A stretch of DNA of 64,000 bases, from the NCBI GenBank assembly GCA_029216955.1, contig JANAVB010044017.1, positions 526,358-590,357 of the forward strand, given 5' to 3'. Position 1 is the stretch's first letter, and each line of letters begins with the position of its first letter. A model generated the notes under the pieces. That model did not search any database. It saw only the letters and a program-made list of their open reading frames with translations, and was not told the origin of the DNA. Source of the DNA: Iris pallida. Taxonomy: Eukaryota > Streptophyta > Magnoliopsida > Asparagales > Iridaceae. This document shows positions 28,651 to 41,700 of the stretch, one piece after another. A program made the translations under genes and the position numbers.

Positions 28651-31600
28651 TGTTACGACCCGCACCCACTGTGAGGGTACGAGTACGTAACAGCGCCTAG
28701 CCTACGCCGCAGTGTCGACGGTAGAACGTTGTCCTAGGTCACAACATCTAACAATATAATGCTAAGCAGTTTATACTCCACGAATGGGGGTGACATAGCA
28801 GAATGTAAACTCAATCACAACTAAGGAAGAAGAAGCACGATATGATATAGAACTCAAGGAAATACAGATGATCAGAAGAGTCTAAGATAAGATCTCAACA
28901 AATATCCAGAAATACAAGTCTCAACTACTGAATATGAAAGAATATATACAACCCAGATCTCAAAGACAGAAATAAAGTCTAACTAAACTAGTCTCAAGAC
29001 AACATAAGTAAGATAAAGCATAACTAAGCTAGTCTAGGCAATAGGGGTAATGTCATCAGCTAGAGCTGGGTCCTCCTGAGAGTCCAGCTCACAAGTGTCG
29101 TCTAGGGCTGTCCCATAGAAGGTATCCACACAGGCCTCCTCCTCGTCCTCTGTAATATTTTCAACAGGTCCAGTCAGGACAGGAGCGAGCACAATACATC
29201 TCAACAAATCATAGCAGGTTAGAAAATATAATCATGCAGTAAAGTAAGATACATGAACTGAAGAAAATACAGTATGTAAACAGAGATAGAACTGTAATAG
29301 AAATATCTACTATAATAGAGAACTAACAGTGGCTAGTGAGTCAGAGTACAATATAGACATGTAAATGGCATAGGAGATTCTGATGCTACACTACAGAAAG
29401 ATTCTGATGCTACACTACTTGGATATTATTCACATGTCTACTTCTACTCCCCCGTACCTCCAATCAATACACAAGGATTCAGCCAGGTTATGTTATGATT
29501 CCATGCAATAGCCCACAAGGGGTGATACATGGTATACCCATAAATGGGTGATTCTAGGAATGCCCATAAAAGGAAGATTCAAGGAGACTCTGTGATCATG
29601 AGAGTACATGTCATAAGTGATCAATGAACCATGAAACATAGTGATACACAATGTAAGTGAAACGCACAGAACATGTAGTATCCGATGCTCCTGAAGGATA
29701 ACATCTCAAGAAGGGATCCATATAGAACCAATCCGTGTAACCAACGTGACAATATCAAGTAAAGTAATTTAAAGCAGGAAAATAATTCTAAACAGGATAT
29801 GAAATGATCAGAGAATGTACTCGCCGGTATTCTGTGTATCTGAAGAGTATCTACTGTCCGAGGAGTGGTGTCTGTCTCCTATAGAACAGTACAAGTCACC
29901 ATAAGTCTAAAATGATATAACAGACTGCTACAATGCATCTACATGAAGTTTGGGGTCAAACTGGACTAAAGTCAACTCTTGGTCAACTCTAGTCAACTAG
30001 ACTAGTCAAACTAGGCCAACTAGGTCGAGTCCTTGCCCAAACAAGTCTAACAAGTCTTACTAGGCCTAACCAAGCCTAGGCTAGCACTCACACAATCACA
30101 AGACAATATGAACGACAACAATGCATAATATAAAATAGATAATATATATAAATACATACCTTCATACATACATGCATATCCACATTACATACATATTTAT
30201 ATATAGGCATATGTTACATCATGCATATTTACATAGTTACATAGATATATACATTCATGCATATTTACATACATACTTTTATACATTATATATGTTAACA
30301 TTCATTACAATGCATTATATCCATTCATATATCATTAAGTTGCATACATATACTTATTTTTATTACATACATGTCATTCATGCATATTACATACTTACAT
30401 GCATCTATACATTATATACATTGTATACAACATGTAAAAATAGAAGAGAAAAAATGGGGAAAAAACGGAAAAGGAAAGGAAAGGGAAGGAAAATGTAAGA
30501 AAAGGGGAAAACAGTGGACATATACATGCTTGCATCATATATTCTACATTACCATACATGCTATCATTGTATATTGCATTATATTATTTATATATTATGC
30601 ATTCATATCTATCATTACATGTATACCTTGCATTCATATCTAGCATTCATTATATACTTTCATGCATACATTGTATATTATTCTTTCATTCAAGCATTTA
30701 TGCGTTGCTTATATACATTATATTAATTGTATTCCTACATGCTTGCATTCAACCATATATATATACATTAATGTAAAGAGGATATATATCATATATATAT
30801 CATTTCATTCATCTAACATATCATGTATTACATACTCTATATTCATTTAATATCCATACTACATAGGCTCATAGGTTACACAAAATGCATATATCGTACA
30901 TTTACTCTTCTACTTAAAATCAATACTGTACCAATTGAGCCTTAACTAAATTCTAGGATTAAAGTATGTCGTAGCCCTTCATGTTAGCTTTCCGAAACAT
31001 CAAATGGATCGTATTTTTGTGTCCGGAAGCTTCCGAAATCGCGAAAATACTGAAACGTGTTTGTCTTTCGTACAGCCGACACTCAAATAATTCTACAGAA
31101 AGTTACAGAAAGAATTTGGCTTATTAAAATATATATATTTGGAAAGCTAACTTCGATACGGTTCTTTTAAAAAAATGGGAGATAAATCAGAGTTCTAAGC
31201 TAAAAGTTATGATATTTCTAAGTTGCTTTGGTTAATAAAAACGTGGATGAATATTATGACGAATTTGAGTCGTTTTGGACAAAAGAACACATATAGGCCA
31301 AAATACTTAGATACAAACATAGGTATCCAAATGAAACTCATTCTAACCATCCTAACTAAGCTCAATCCACTCTCTAACCATTCTAAAACTGAATTTAAAT
31401 ATCTATTTAAACTATTATCATATATACATACACATGGGGTGTCCTAATTTGGGATCTATCAAGTAGGACACAAGACACATATCTAAAATCCTCAAGAGAG
31501 CTTCAAATGGCCTCAAATTTGAATCTAAATGGGACACATGCATGAGGATGGATCCTACGGATTCAAAACTAATTTATATGCAAAGAAAATTGATTTAGAG

Positions 31601-32573
31601 GATGGATTTTACATATTGGGAGTGGAATCCCAATGAAATTCTTTAGGACACGGCTCCGATACGAAGATTCCTCAAAGTGGACACTCCTCCTTGCACTCCT
31701 CTTCCAATCTTGGTAGCACCCTACCCTTGGAGAATGGGAATGATTGAGGGAAGGTTTGGTGAAGGAATAATTTGATTTGGAGATCAAATCAATGGGAAGG
31801 CTCTCTAAAATTAGAAAAAAATAAAAGAAAAATAAAAGAGGCAAAATTGTAATGAATGAAATGAATCATTCTCCCCTAAAGGTGGATGCCAAAAAGAGTC
31901 CATTAGGGCTAATGGGAAATGTCCTAATTACCCCTCTCTAGTCTCATATGGTTAAGTCTAGACTAGGTTCAAGTTTGGGATCAAAATGATCTAGTTTTGA
32001 GTCTCTAACTTAACCATTCTAACAAGATAAAAATTAGTTTAATTAACTAACTTAAATGTTGGGTCTTGTGAGCCATGCTTAACTTAATATTGGGTCCCAT
32101 CTAGAGTTCAAGCTACCCGGGTCACAATATAAGTCGGAACGAGATGAAACTCAAACCCGACTAAACAAATCCAATAAAAACAATATTAAAAATATAAAAT
32201 TTTCCCAAAATATTAAAATATAAAAAATGATCAAAATCATAATACATCAATTTAAATATTATTAAAATAATCTAAAATTCACCAATTAATCAAAATTCTA
32301 AATAAGTCAAAAGTTACAAAATGACAAAAATACCCTTAGACCAAAAAGTTGTAAATAGTCATTCTAATCACATTGTTAGGTCCCCATGGTCATGGTTAGT
32401 CTCTAGGCTCAACAGTTATAGAGTTCACTAGCTAACACATCAAAATTATAATTCATCAATTTTAAATAGTATTAAATTAATTAAAAATTCCCATAAATCG
32501 TAAATCCTATTATTAAATAATAAACTTTTACAAAAGTTCAAAATTACCCTCATTTGGAAAACTTGGTATTACA
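28651..32573 (-). repeat. 3' LTR of the LARD-like element
   Basis: 3,923 bp. Starts TGTTACGACCCGCACCC, ends TTGGTATTACA. Contains a GTCAACT-rich block (about 29950-30060), a 700-bp tract of degenerate TACATACATGCAT repeats (30160-30860) and no coding frame of substance; frames there are compositional. Confidence 0.92.
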
Positions 32574-35500
32574 ATCCTACCCCCCTTAGAAAAATTTTGT
32601 CCTCGAAATTAAAATAATCGCACCCCCTTCTAGGTCAAACATAGTCAAGGGTCAATCACTAGTCAATTTTTTCAACATCTTAGTACTTGGTCATCAGCTG
32701 GTCAACTTCTTAGAATTTTACCTATGCTAGCTACCAAAGTGTTGGCAACCAGAATTTAGCAAAAAGAGAAACTCTATAATAGGCTAGCTCTTAACTTCCC
32801 AATCCTATCAGGGCTGATACTATAAATCTCATAAGCTATAGGTTTATAACACACATTCCCCACATCAAGGACTAACCTATATATATCCACAGTTGATACT
32901 AATGCGGGTAACATTCCTATTTTCCGACAATCAGGGTCCTAAGAATTTTATTTAAACCATGCAATTTGAACGAATAGCATACAGGGTCAGGGCATACTGT
33001 AGCAGTTGGAAGTCTCACCTAGGTGCACTGGTCATTCTAGGTCAAAACAGTACTATGGTATCAACACACAAGCAATCTAGGGTGTCCTAATTGGGAAGGT
33101 AAGGGAACAACAACCATCAAGGTTGTAAGGGTTGTCTACCATCCTATATATAAAAATTTAGTCATTAACAAAAAATTGAAAAATTATCAAAAGGTTACTA
33201 TTCCATAAATGGTAAAAATTGAAAATTTAGGCACAATAAATCACAAATAGATTTTTGTTTTGACACGATCTAAGTTGATCAATTTCGGGATAAATCGAGA
33301 TTTGGGCAAGATGGGGAATCAATAAAATCAAGTATGAGCACGAGCATCCAATGATGAAGATCCAGGTCATGATTAAATTTAATTCAACTGGATACGAATA
33401 CGAGGTTCATAGGCGATAAAAATAATTCTAAGGAGAATTGTCAAGGCTGTTACGGAGAAGATTTCTAGGGCAAGTTTAACTATGTCTCCATCCACGTAGA
33501 TTAATATGAAAAGCGAACCAAAACGCAATAGGTTGATCAGACCATCACACGTCGATTCTGATTAGACAATATGTTAGTGGGTGCGCACCCAATAAATATG
33601 TCATGATCAAGCTCGAAAAGGATAAGCTTGTAAAACTAAGGATAATTAGCAGCATAAGATATAAGTAAGGGTGGTAGTGATGAACGAAGATACATAGTCC
33701 AGATTCTTAACTAAATGGGTCAAGCAATCAAGATAAGGTACAAGGTTAAACATTTAAGGAATCAAGCAGAACATCATCACTTGTCGGGTCGAAGGAATTG
33801 AGTCAAGACTAGATCTCTAATTGAAATCAGGAATAATTTAGTATCATGGTAGAGGTTATAGTTTAGCCATTTGACCAGAAAATCATATCAAGAAAATAGA
33901 GTACAAGGAGACGGGTTTTAGTGGGACATGATATACCTACACGAAGGTGAGTTCGTCTAGGTCTTGCATATAAGATTTGTTGGAGGCTAACAGCTAGTAT
34001 TATATTCCGAATGTTAAGGTCACGATAAGGAACGTCAAAGGATCTCAAATAGAAAGTGGGGGTTCAAGAGGTGGTAAATAAATGCACAAGATAAGGAAGA
34101 TCAAGTTAATCATCTGTTTCTGATACCCTTAAGTTCATCTGGTCATAACTTGCCAATCGTATCCTTACCTCACCAGTCTCCATATAAAAATTTAACCTTT
34201 ACCTAAGCCTTTACCATGACTACCGTAGGCAATTTTCGATTTCCAAACATTACTCATGAAGCATAGCCTTTACATTTAGGAATCAACATTAACCATTTAT
34301 TTAAATTTTCAAATTCTTTCACCTTGTCTTAAATTTGGCCCGAAACCTCTAAATCCCGTTTACGAATTCCTTGAACTTGTTCAAATGGTTCTCCTCGTGT
34401 TATTTAATTTAAGTACCTTTAGGCCTTACAAAACTTATCCTCCATCATAAAATCAACTTTCGTATTTTCTTCGATATACACCTTTGAATATTATTCTCCT
34501 AAAAAAAAATTTCCACAACATTCCCTAAATTTCTATAACTTTATGTTCCCTCTATCCCTAGTCATTTCCTTGCAATATCTTGTTCAATATCCTTATTGAA
34601 TGCAATTAATTTCTCTTTTCCATTACTAACCTTCTACATAGCCTTAGGGTAAAACTTTCCAAGAATCAATAACCAGAGTTTCGAGGTTCTCAAACCTAGG
34701 TTGACCTTGAATATCCTCATCAGTTTGAATACACCTATAAACTATCTCAAAACCCCAAAATCTCCCTAAGTGTGATTGTTTCCAGATTGGTAGTATACAT
34801 CACTTGATTCTATTCGAGACCTTTACCACATTTCTATCTCAAGGTTTCAATATTGAACACTCCACATTTTGATTTCCTCTAGATCATCATATAATAATCA
34901 GTTATGTCTCCTCTGAACTAAATGATTCATGTCACTTCTTTAGTCTTTTCCAGGCAGAAGATATGAAGATTCAAGGGTTTCGAGGTACATCTGGTAGGGA
35001 TGATAAGATATGGGTGATTAGTGTAATTAGACAGAGTTTAAGATAAGAAGAAAATAAGAATGCAAGGAAATAATGGCAAAAAGGAATAATGAAGATCTGT
35101 TTTTCTCATCTGTTCAAACGAGATGAACCCATCAAGCTCAAATTCAATAGCAAGAATGAGGGTGAATCCAAACAAGAGGAAAAAGGAACTCCAATTGAAG
35201 ATCAAAAATGAGTTTCTCAGGGGTCGTCCCAGGAATCTCTCAAAGAATCCTAAGTGTGATTGAGTGCCTTGAATTTAAAAATATTAAATACAAAATTAAA
35301 ATCAACAACTACATAATTTTATCAAAAACATCAACTAATACCAGGATTCAAGTTCTACAATGAATCCACCAAAATCAAATTCAAATCAAGAAAAAAGGTG
35401 AATCAAAATAAGGAAAATGGAGTTTAAATCAGAGTTCGAAATGAGATTCTCAAGGGTCATCCTAGGAATCTCTCAAGGAATCCTAACAGTGATTGAGTAT

Positions 35501-35626
35501 CCTCTCATCCTAACATCTTAATTTCTATATCCTATAGCAGGCTCGTAGTAGTACAACTAAGTCGTTGCGCTACTACGAAATTGTACTAATACAATTCTCG
35601 ACCTGCATGGGCCACCACTAAAAACG
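32574..35626 (-). other. Non-coding internal domain of the LARD-like element
   Basis: No gag or pol frame can be found on either strand. At 33660-34100 it resembles the internal DNA of the second LARD-like element (47930-48330), sharing GTTTTAGTGGGACATGATAT, TCTAGGTCTTGCATAT and GGTCAAGCAATCAAGATAA. At 35602-35617 the minus strand reads TGGTGGCCCATGCAGG, a possible primer-binding site nine bases from the 5' LTR. Confidence 0.75.
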
Positions 35627-38600
35627 TGTCACGACCCGCACCCACTGTGAGGGTACGAGTACGTAACAGCGCCCAGCCTACGTCGCAGTGTCGGCGGTAG
35701 AACGCTGTCTTAGGTCACAACATCTAATAATATAATGCTAAGCAGTTTATACTCCCCGAATGGGGGTAACATAGCAGAATATAAACTCAATCACAACTAA
35801 GGAAGAAGAAGCACGATATGATATAGAACTCAAGGAAATACAGATGATCAGAAGAGTCTAAGATAACATCTCAGCAAATATCCAGAATACAAGTCTCAAC
35901 TACTGAATATGAAAGAATATATACAACCCAGATCTCAAAGACAGAAATAAAGTCTAACTAAACTAGTCTCAAGACAACATAAGTAAGATAAAGTCTAACT
36001 AAGCTAGTCTAGGCAATAGGGGTAATGTCATCAGCTAGAGCTGGGTCCTCCTGAGAGTCTACCTCACAAGTGTCGCCTAGGGCTGTCCCATAGAAGGTAT
36101 CCACACAGGCCTCTTCCTCGTCCTCTGTAATATTTTCAACAGGTTCAGTCAGGACAGGAGCGAGCACAATACATCTCAACAGATCATAGCAGGTTAGAAA
36201 ATATAATCATGCAGTAAAGTAAGATACATGAACTGAAAAAAATACAGTATGTAAACAGAGAGAGAACTGTAATAGAAATATCTATTATAATAGAGAACTA
36301 ACAGTGGCTAGTGAGTCAGAGTACAATATAGACATGTAAATGGTATAGGAGATTCTGATGCTACACTACGGAAAGATTCTGATGCTACACTACTTGGATA
36401 TTATTCACATGTCTACTTCTACTCCCCTGTACCCCCAATCAATACACAAGGATCCAGCCAGGTTATGTTATGATTCCATTCAATGGCCCACAAGGGGTGA
36501 TACATGGTATGCCCATAAATGGGTGATTCTAGGAATGCCCATAAAAGGGAGATTCAAGGAGACTCTGTGATCATGAGAGTACATGTCACAAGTGATCAAT
36601 GAACCATGAAGCATAGTGATACACAATGTAAGTGAAACGCACAGAATATGTAGTATCCGATGCTCCTGAAGGATAACATCTCAAGAAGGGATCCATATAG
36701 TACCAATCTGTGTGACCAACGTGACAGTATCAAGTAAATTAATTTAAAACAGAAAAATAATTCTAAACAGGATATGAAATGATCAGAAAATGTACTCGCC
36801 TGTATCCTGAGTATCTGAAGAATATCTACTGTCCGAGGAGTGGTGTCTGTCTCCTATAGAACATTACAAGTCACCATAAGTCTAAAATGATATAACAGAC
36901 TGCTATAATGCATCTACATGAAGTTTGGGGTCAAAATGGACTAAAGTCAACTCTTGGTCAACTATAGTCAACTAGACTAGTCAAACTAGGTCAACTAGGT
37001 CAAGTCCTAGCCCAAACAAGTCTAACAAGTCTTTCTAGGCCTAACCAAGCCTAGGCTAGCACTCACACAATCACAAGACAATGTGAACCACAACAATGCA
37101 TAATATAAAATAGATAATATATATAAATACATACCTTCATACATACATGCATATGCACATTACATACATATTTATATATATAGGCATATGTTACATCATG
37201 CATATTTACATAGTTACATAGATATATACATTCATGCACATTTACATACATACTTTTATACATTATATATGTTAACATTCATTACAATGTATTATATCCA
37301 TTCACATATTATTAAGTTGTATACATATACTTATTTTTATTACATACATGTCATTCATGCATATTACATACTTACATGCATCTATACATTATATACATTG
37401 TATACAACATGTAAAAATAGAAGAGGGAAAAAGGGGAAAAAACTGAAAAGGAAAGGGAAGGGAAGGAAAATGTAAGAAAAAGGAAAAACAGTAGACATAT
37501 ACATGCTTGCATCATATATTCTACATTACCATACATGCTATCATTGTATATTGCATTATATTATTTATATATTTTGCATTCATATCTATTATTACATGTA
37601 TACCTTGCATTCATATCTAGCATTAATTATATACTTTCATGCATACATTGTATATCATTATTTCATTCATGCATTTATGCGTTGCTTACATACATTATAT
37701 TAATTGCATTCCTACATGCTTGCATTCAACCATATATATATACATTAATGTAAAGAGGATATATATCATATATATATCATTTCATTCATCTAACATATCA
37801 TGTATTATATACTCTATATTCATTTAATATCCATACTACATAGGCTCATAGGTTACACAAAATATATATATCGTACATTTACTCTTCTACTTAAAATCAA
37901 TACTGTACCAATTGAGCCTTAACTAAATTCTAGGATTAAAGTATGTCGTAGCCCTTCATGTTAGCTTTCCGAAACATCAAACGGATCGCATTTTCGTGTC
38001 CGAAAGCTCCCGGAATCGCAAAAATACCGAAACACGTTTGTCTTTCGTACAGCTGACACTCAAATAATTCTACAGAAAGTTACAGAAAGAATTTGGCTTA
38101 TTAAAATATATATTTGAAAAGCTAACTTCGATACGATTCTTTTAAAAAAACGGAAGATAAATCAGAGTTCTAAGCTAAAAGTTATGATTCTAAGTTGCTT
38201 TGGTTAATAAAAACGTGGATGAATATTATGTCGAATTTGAGTTGTTTTGGACAAAAGAACACATATAGGCCAAGATACTTGGATACAAACATAGGTATCC
38301 AATTGAAACTCATTCTAACCATCCTAACTAAGATCAATCCACTCTCTAACCATTCTAAAACTGAATTTAAATATCTATTTAAACTATTATCATACATACA
38401 TACACATGGGGTGTCCTAATTTGGGATCTATCAAGTAGGACACAAGACACATATCTAAAATTCTCAAGAGAGCTCCAAATGGCCTCAAATTTGAATCTAA
38501 ATGGGACACATGCATGAGGATGGATCCTACGGATTCAAAACTAATTTATATGCAAAGAAAATCGATTTAGAGGATGGATTTTACCTATTGGGAGTGGAAT

Positions 38601-39547
38601 CCCAATGAAATCTTTTAGGACACGGCTCCGATACGAAGATCCCTCAAAGTGGACACTCCTCCTTGCACTCCTCTTCCAATCCTTGGTAGCACCCTTCCCT
38701 TGGAGAATGAAAATGATTGAGGGAAGGTTTGGTAAAGGAATGATTTGATTTGGAGATCAAATCAATGGGAAGGCTCTCTAAAATTAGGAAAAAATAAAAG
38801 GAAAATAAAAGAGGCAAGATTGTAATAAATGAAATGAATCATTCTCCCCTAAAGGTGGCTGCCATAAAGAGTCCATTAGGACTAATGGAAAATGTCCTAA
38901 TTGCCCCTCTCTAGTCTCATATGGTTAAGTCCTAGACTAGGTTCAAGTTTGGGGTCAAAATGATCTAGTTTTGAGTCTCTAACTTAACCATTCTAACATG
39001 ATAAAAATTAGTTTAATTAACTAACTTAAATGTTGGGTCTTGTGAGCCATGCTTAACTTAATATTGGGTCCCATCTAGAGTTCAAGCAACCCGGGTTACA
39101 ATACAAGTCGGAACGAGACGAAACTCAAACCCGACTAAACAAATCCAATAAAAACAATATTAAAAATATAAAATTTTCCCAAAATATTAAAATATGAAAA
39201 ATGACCAAAATCATAATACATCAATTTAAATATTATTAAAATAATCTAAAATTCACCAATTAATCAAAATTCTAAATAATTCAAAAGTCACAAAATGACC
39301 AAAATACCCTTAGCCTAAAAAGTTGTAAATAGTCATTCTAATCACATGGTTAGGTCCCCATGGTCATGGTTAGTCTCTAGGCTCAACAGTTATAGAGTTC
39401 ACTAGCTAACACATCAAAATTATAATTCACCAATTTTAAATAGTATTAAATTAATTAAAAATTCCCATAAATCATAAATCCTATTATTAAATAATAAACT
39501 TTTACAAAAGTTCAAAATTACCCTCATTTAGAAAACTGGGTGTTACA
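35627..39547 (-). repeat. 5' LTR of the LARD-like element
   Basis: 3,921 bp, starting TGTCACGACCCGCACCC and ending CTGGGTGTTACA, colinear with the copy at 28651-32573 throughout, including the TACATACATGCAT tract (37110-37830). Confidence 0.92.
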
Positions 39548-40042
39548 CCATGTTTTCAAGTAACTTTGATACTACCAATAATAATAGTCTAATATAGAAA
39601 TGATGACCATTTATTTGGCTTCAAAAGTCATAATGAAACATTTAAATCCCAAAATCCCTTACTGATTCTCTATTGTTCCATGAAGACTAAAAATTTGTAA
39701 GAGGAAACCGAGGGAGGAGAGAAGGGGAGCGGATGACTTACAAAGAGGAAGTCGGTGAACGGCTCGGCACGACTGACCGGAGACTCGGGAGGGGCTTCCA
39801 CAGGTCGGTCGGCGCCGGAGGTGCGCAGCACCGTGGAAGCGGTGCGGTAGGGGCCACTGAGGCGACAAGTGCTAGGCGAAGGAATATGGGGGGTCGCCCG
39901 TAGTGAGGTGGCCGGAGTGCGGCCCTTGCGCCGAAGGAGGTGAAGCCACATGGTGATGTGCTTCACTCGCCGGGGCGACGATGCGGGCACGGAGATGGCG
40001 ATGGCCGAGGGAGGTGAGGGTTCTTTGTTTGTTTGGGATGCT
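39548..40042. other. GC-rich flank of the Ale copia insertion
   Basis: AT-rich to about 39660, then GC-rich to the copia LTR. It continues across the copia insertion into 45372-45436, which is also GC-rich (GGTGGCGATGGATGTGGG). The frames here (39670-40110 minus) have no recognised domain. It may be the outer part of the LTR of the second LARD-like element. Confidence 0.4.
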
Positions 40043-40167
40043 TGTAGGGAATAATAATGCCTTGTTCTCATTGATGGGGACTGTTTACAATATATATAGT
40101 ATCTACACAATTGGGCTTGGGCTTATGGGCCATATTAATATTTGTTACAAATAAATATAATCTAACA
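40043..40167 (-). repeat. 3' LTR of the Ale copia
   Basis: 125 bp. On the minus strand it is preceded by CAACTTGAGGGGGGGTG, the polypurine tract typical of this copia group (about 40166-40182). Confidence 0.93.
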
Positions 40168-40174
40168 CCCCCCC

Positions 40175-41700
40175 TCAAGTTGGAGCATGCAAGTCACAAA
40201 TGCCCAACTTGGGAAGGAAAGAATCAAATACATGCTTTCTATGGGGCTTGGTGAAGATGTCATCCAGTTGAGAAGAAGTAGGAACATGCGAGGCTGTTAT
40301 GGTGCCATCTCTAATAGCATCGCGAACAAAATGCAAATCCACCTCAATATGCTTACTGCGCTCATAGAATACCAGGTTCTGAGCCAAGTACAGGGCTGAC
40401 TGACTGTCATAATACACCGACATAGCAGACTCCTGGCGAATGCTAAAACACACCAGTAACTCCTTCAACCATTTTAACTCACAAACAAGCACAGCAAGAG
40501 ATCGGTATTCAGCTTCAGCGGAAGATCGGGAAACAGTTGGTTACTTCTTGGTCTTCCAAGAAATAGAAGACTCCCCCAGAAACACCAACCAGCCTGTAAC
40601 AGAACGGCGAGTCAAGGGACAACTGGCCCAGTCGGAATCGCACCAACCAAAAAAACGGAGATCACAATCAGCTTTCAAAAGAATACCCTGTCCCGGTGCA
40701 TGTTTGAGATATCTGACAACTCTCAAAGCAGCATACCAGTGATCTTGTCGAGGCTCCTGTAAGAATTGATACAAGATATGCACATCATAGGCTAAGTCAG
40801 GGCGAATAAATAATAGATAAATCAACCTCCCAACCAGCCTCAGATAAGACTCGGCATCCGCCATCTTTGGACTAGTCGATTCTGCCAGCTTGTGATTGGG
40901 CTCCATAGGAAAGCCAGCAGGTCGAAACCCCATCAAGCCGCATTCTGAAATGATGTCCAAAGCATACTTCCTTTGACACAAGGAAATTCCTTCAGCACTC
41001 TGAGCCACCTCTATGCCTAGAAAGTATTTCAACACACCAAGGTCTTTTATGTGAAAGCAAAAACTAAGGTACTTTTTGAAAGCATCTAAAGCACTTGAGT
41101 CATTACCAGACACAATTATATCATCTACATATATCAAAACATGCAACTCTACCTTCCCTTTAAAAAGGAAGAAAAGAGAATAATCAGAATGAGATTGAAT
41201 AAATCCATAGGATATCAGAGAAGCAGCAAGCTTAGCAAACCAACAACGTGGTGCCTGTTTCAATCCATATAGAGACTTACGCAGGCAACACACTTTGTTG
41301 GGTTCACTATGCAAAACATCTGGCGGCAACGTTATATACACTTCTTCTGTCAGATCGTCATGAAGAAAAGTATTGTGCACGTCCATCTGGTGTAAAGTCC
41401 AGCCTCTCACAGCTGCAACAGCCAAAAATGCCCGAACTGTAGGCATCTTAGCTACCGGGGCAAATGTCTCTGAATAGTCGATCCCCTCAACCTGATGATT
41501 ACCGAACACAACCAGCCGTGCCTTTAAACGTTCAACACTGCCGTCGGAGTTGTACTTTATCTTTTACACCCATCTACTTCCCAATGCTTTCTTCCCAGGA
41601 GGCAAATCGACAATACTCCAAGTCCCATTATCTTCCAGAGCCTGTATTTCAGTTTATAAAGCCGTGCGCCAGCCTGAATCTCGCGAGGCCTGGCGATATG
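40175..41700 (-). pseudogene. Ale copia reverse transcriptase and RNase H
   Basis: RT begins in the region IDYSETFAPVAKMPTVR, continues through QMDVHNTFLHDDL, VCCLRKSLYGLKQAPRCW and the catalytic LIYVDDIIVSG near 41115. RNase H follows: ADCDLRFFGWCDSDWA, YYDSQSALYLAQN, ERSKHIEVDLHFVRDAI, closing with DIFTKP and LGICDLHAPT at 40175. Order and size are normal. Stops lie near 41658 and 41570 and at 40541; the first and last fit CAA-to-TAA. The YVDD catalytic site is intact. Confidence 0.93.

Larger units (their letters stand above)
28651..39547 (-). mobile_element. LARD-like non-autonomous LTR element, 10.9 kb, giant LTRs
   Basis: Two direct repeats of 3,923 and 3,921 bp flank 3,053 bp of internal DNA without any retroviral domain. 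The ends are TG and CA. Flanking bases are CCACG (28646-28650) and CCATG (39548-39552), a 5-bp target duplication with one transition. Orientation is minus: at 32574 the minus strand reads GAGGACAAAATTTTTCTAAG, then a run of G, then the LTR start, the classic 3' end of plant Ty3/gypsy pol plus polypurine tract. Such elements rely on enzymes from a partner. The two LTRs differ by only a few percent. Confidence 0.9.

Noticed and set aside
30172..30850. Overlapping Tyr/His/Ile-rich frames in both LARD LTRs (also 37188-37827)
   Set aside because: They come from degenerate TACATACATGCAT repeats and hold no consistent frame or domain.
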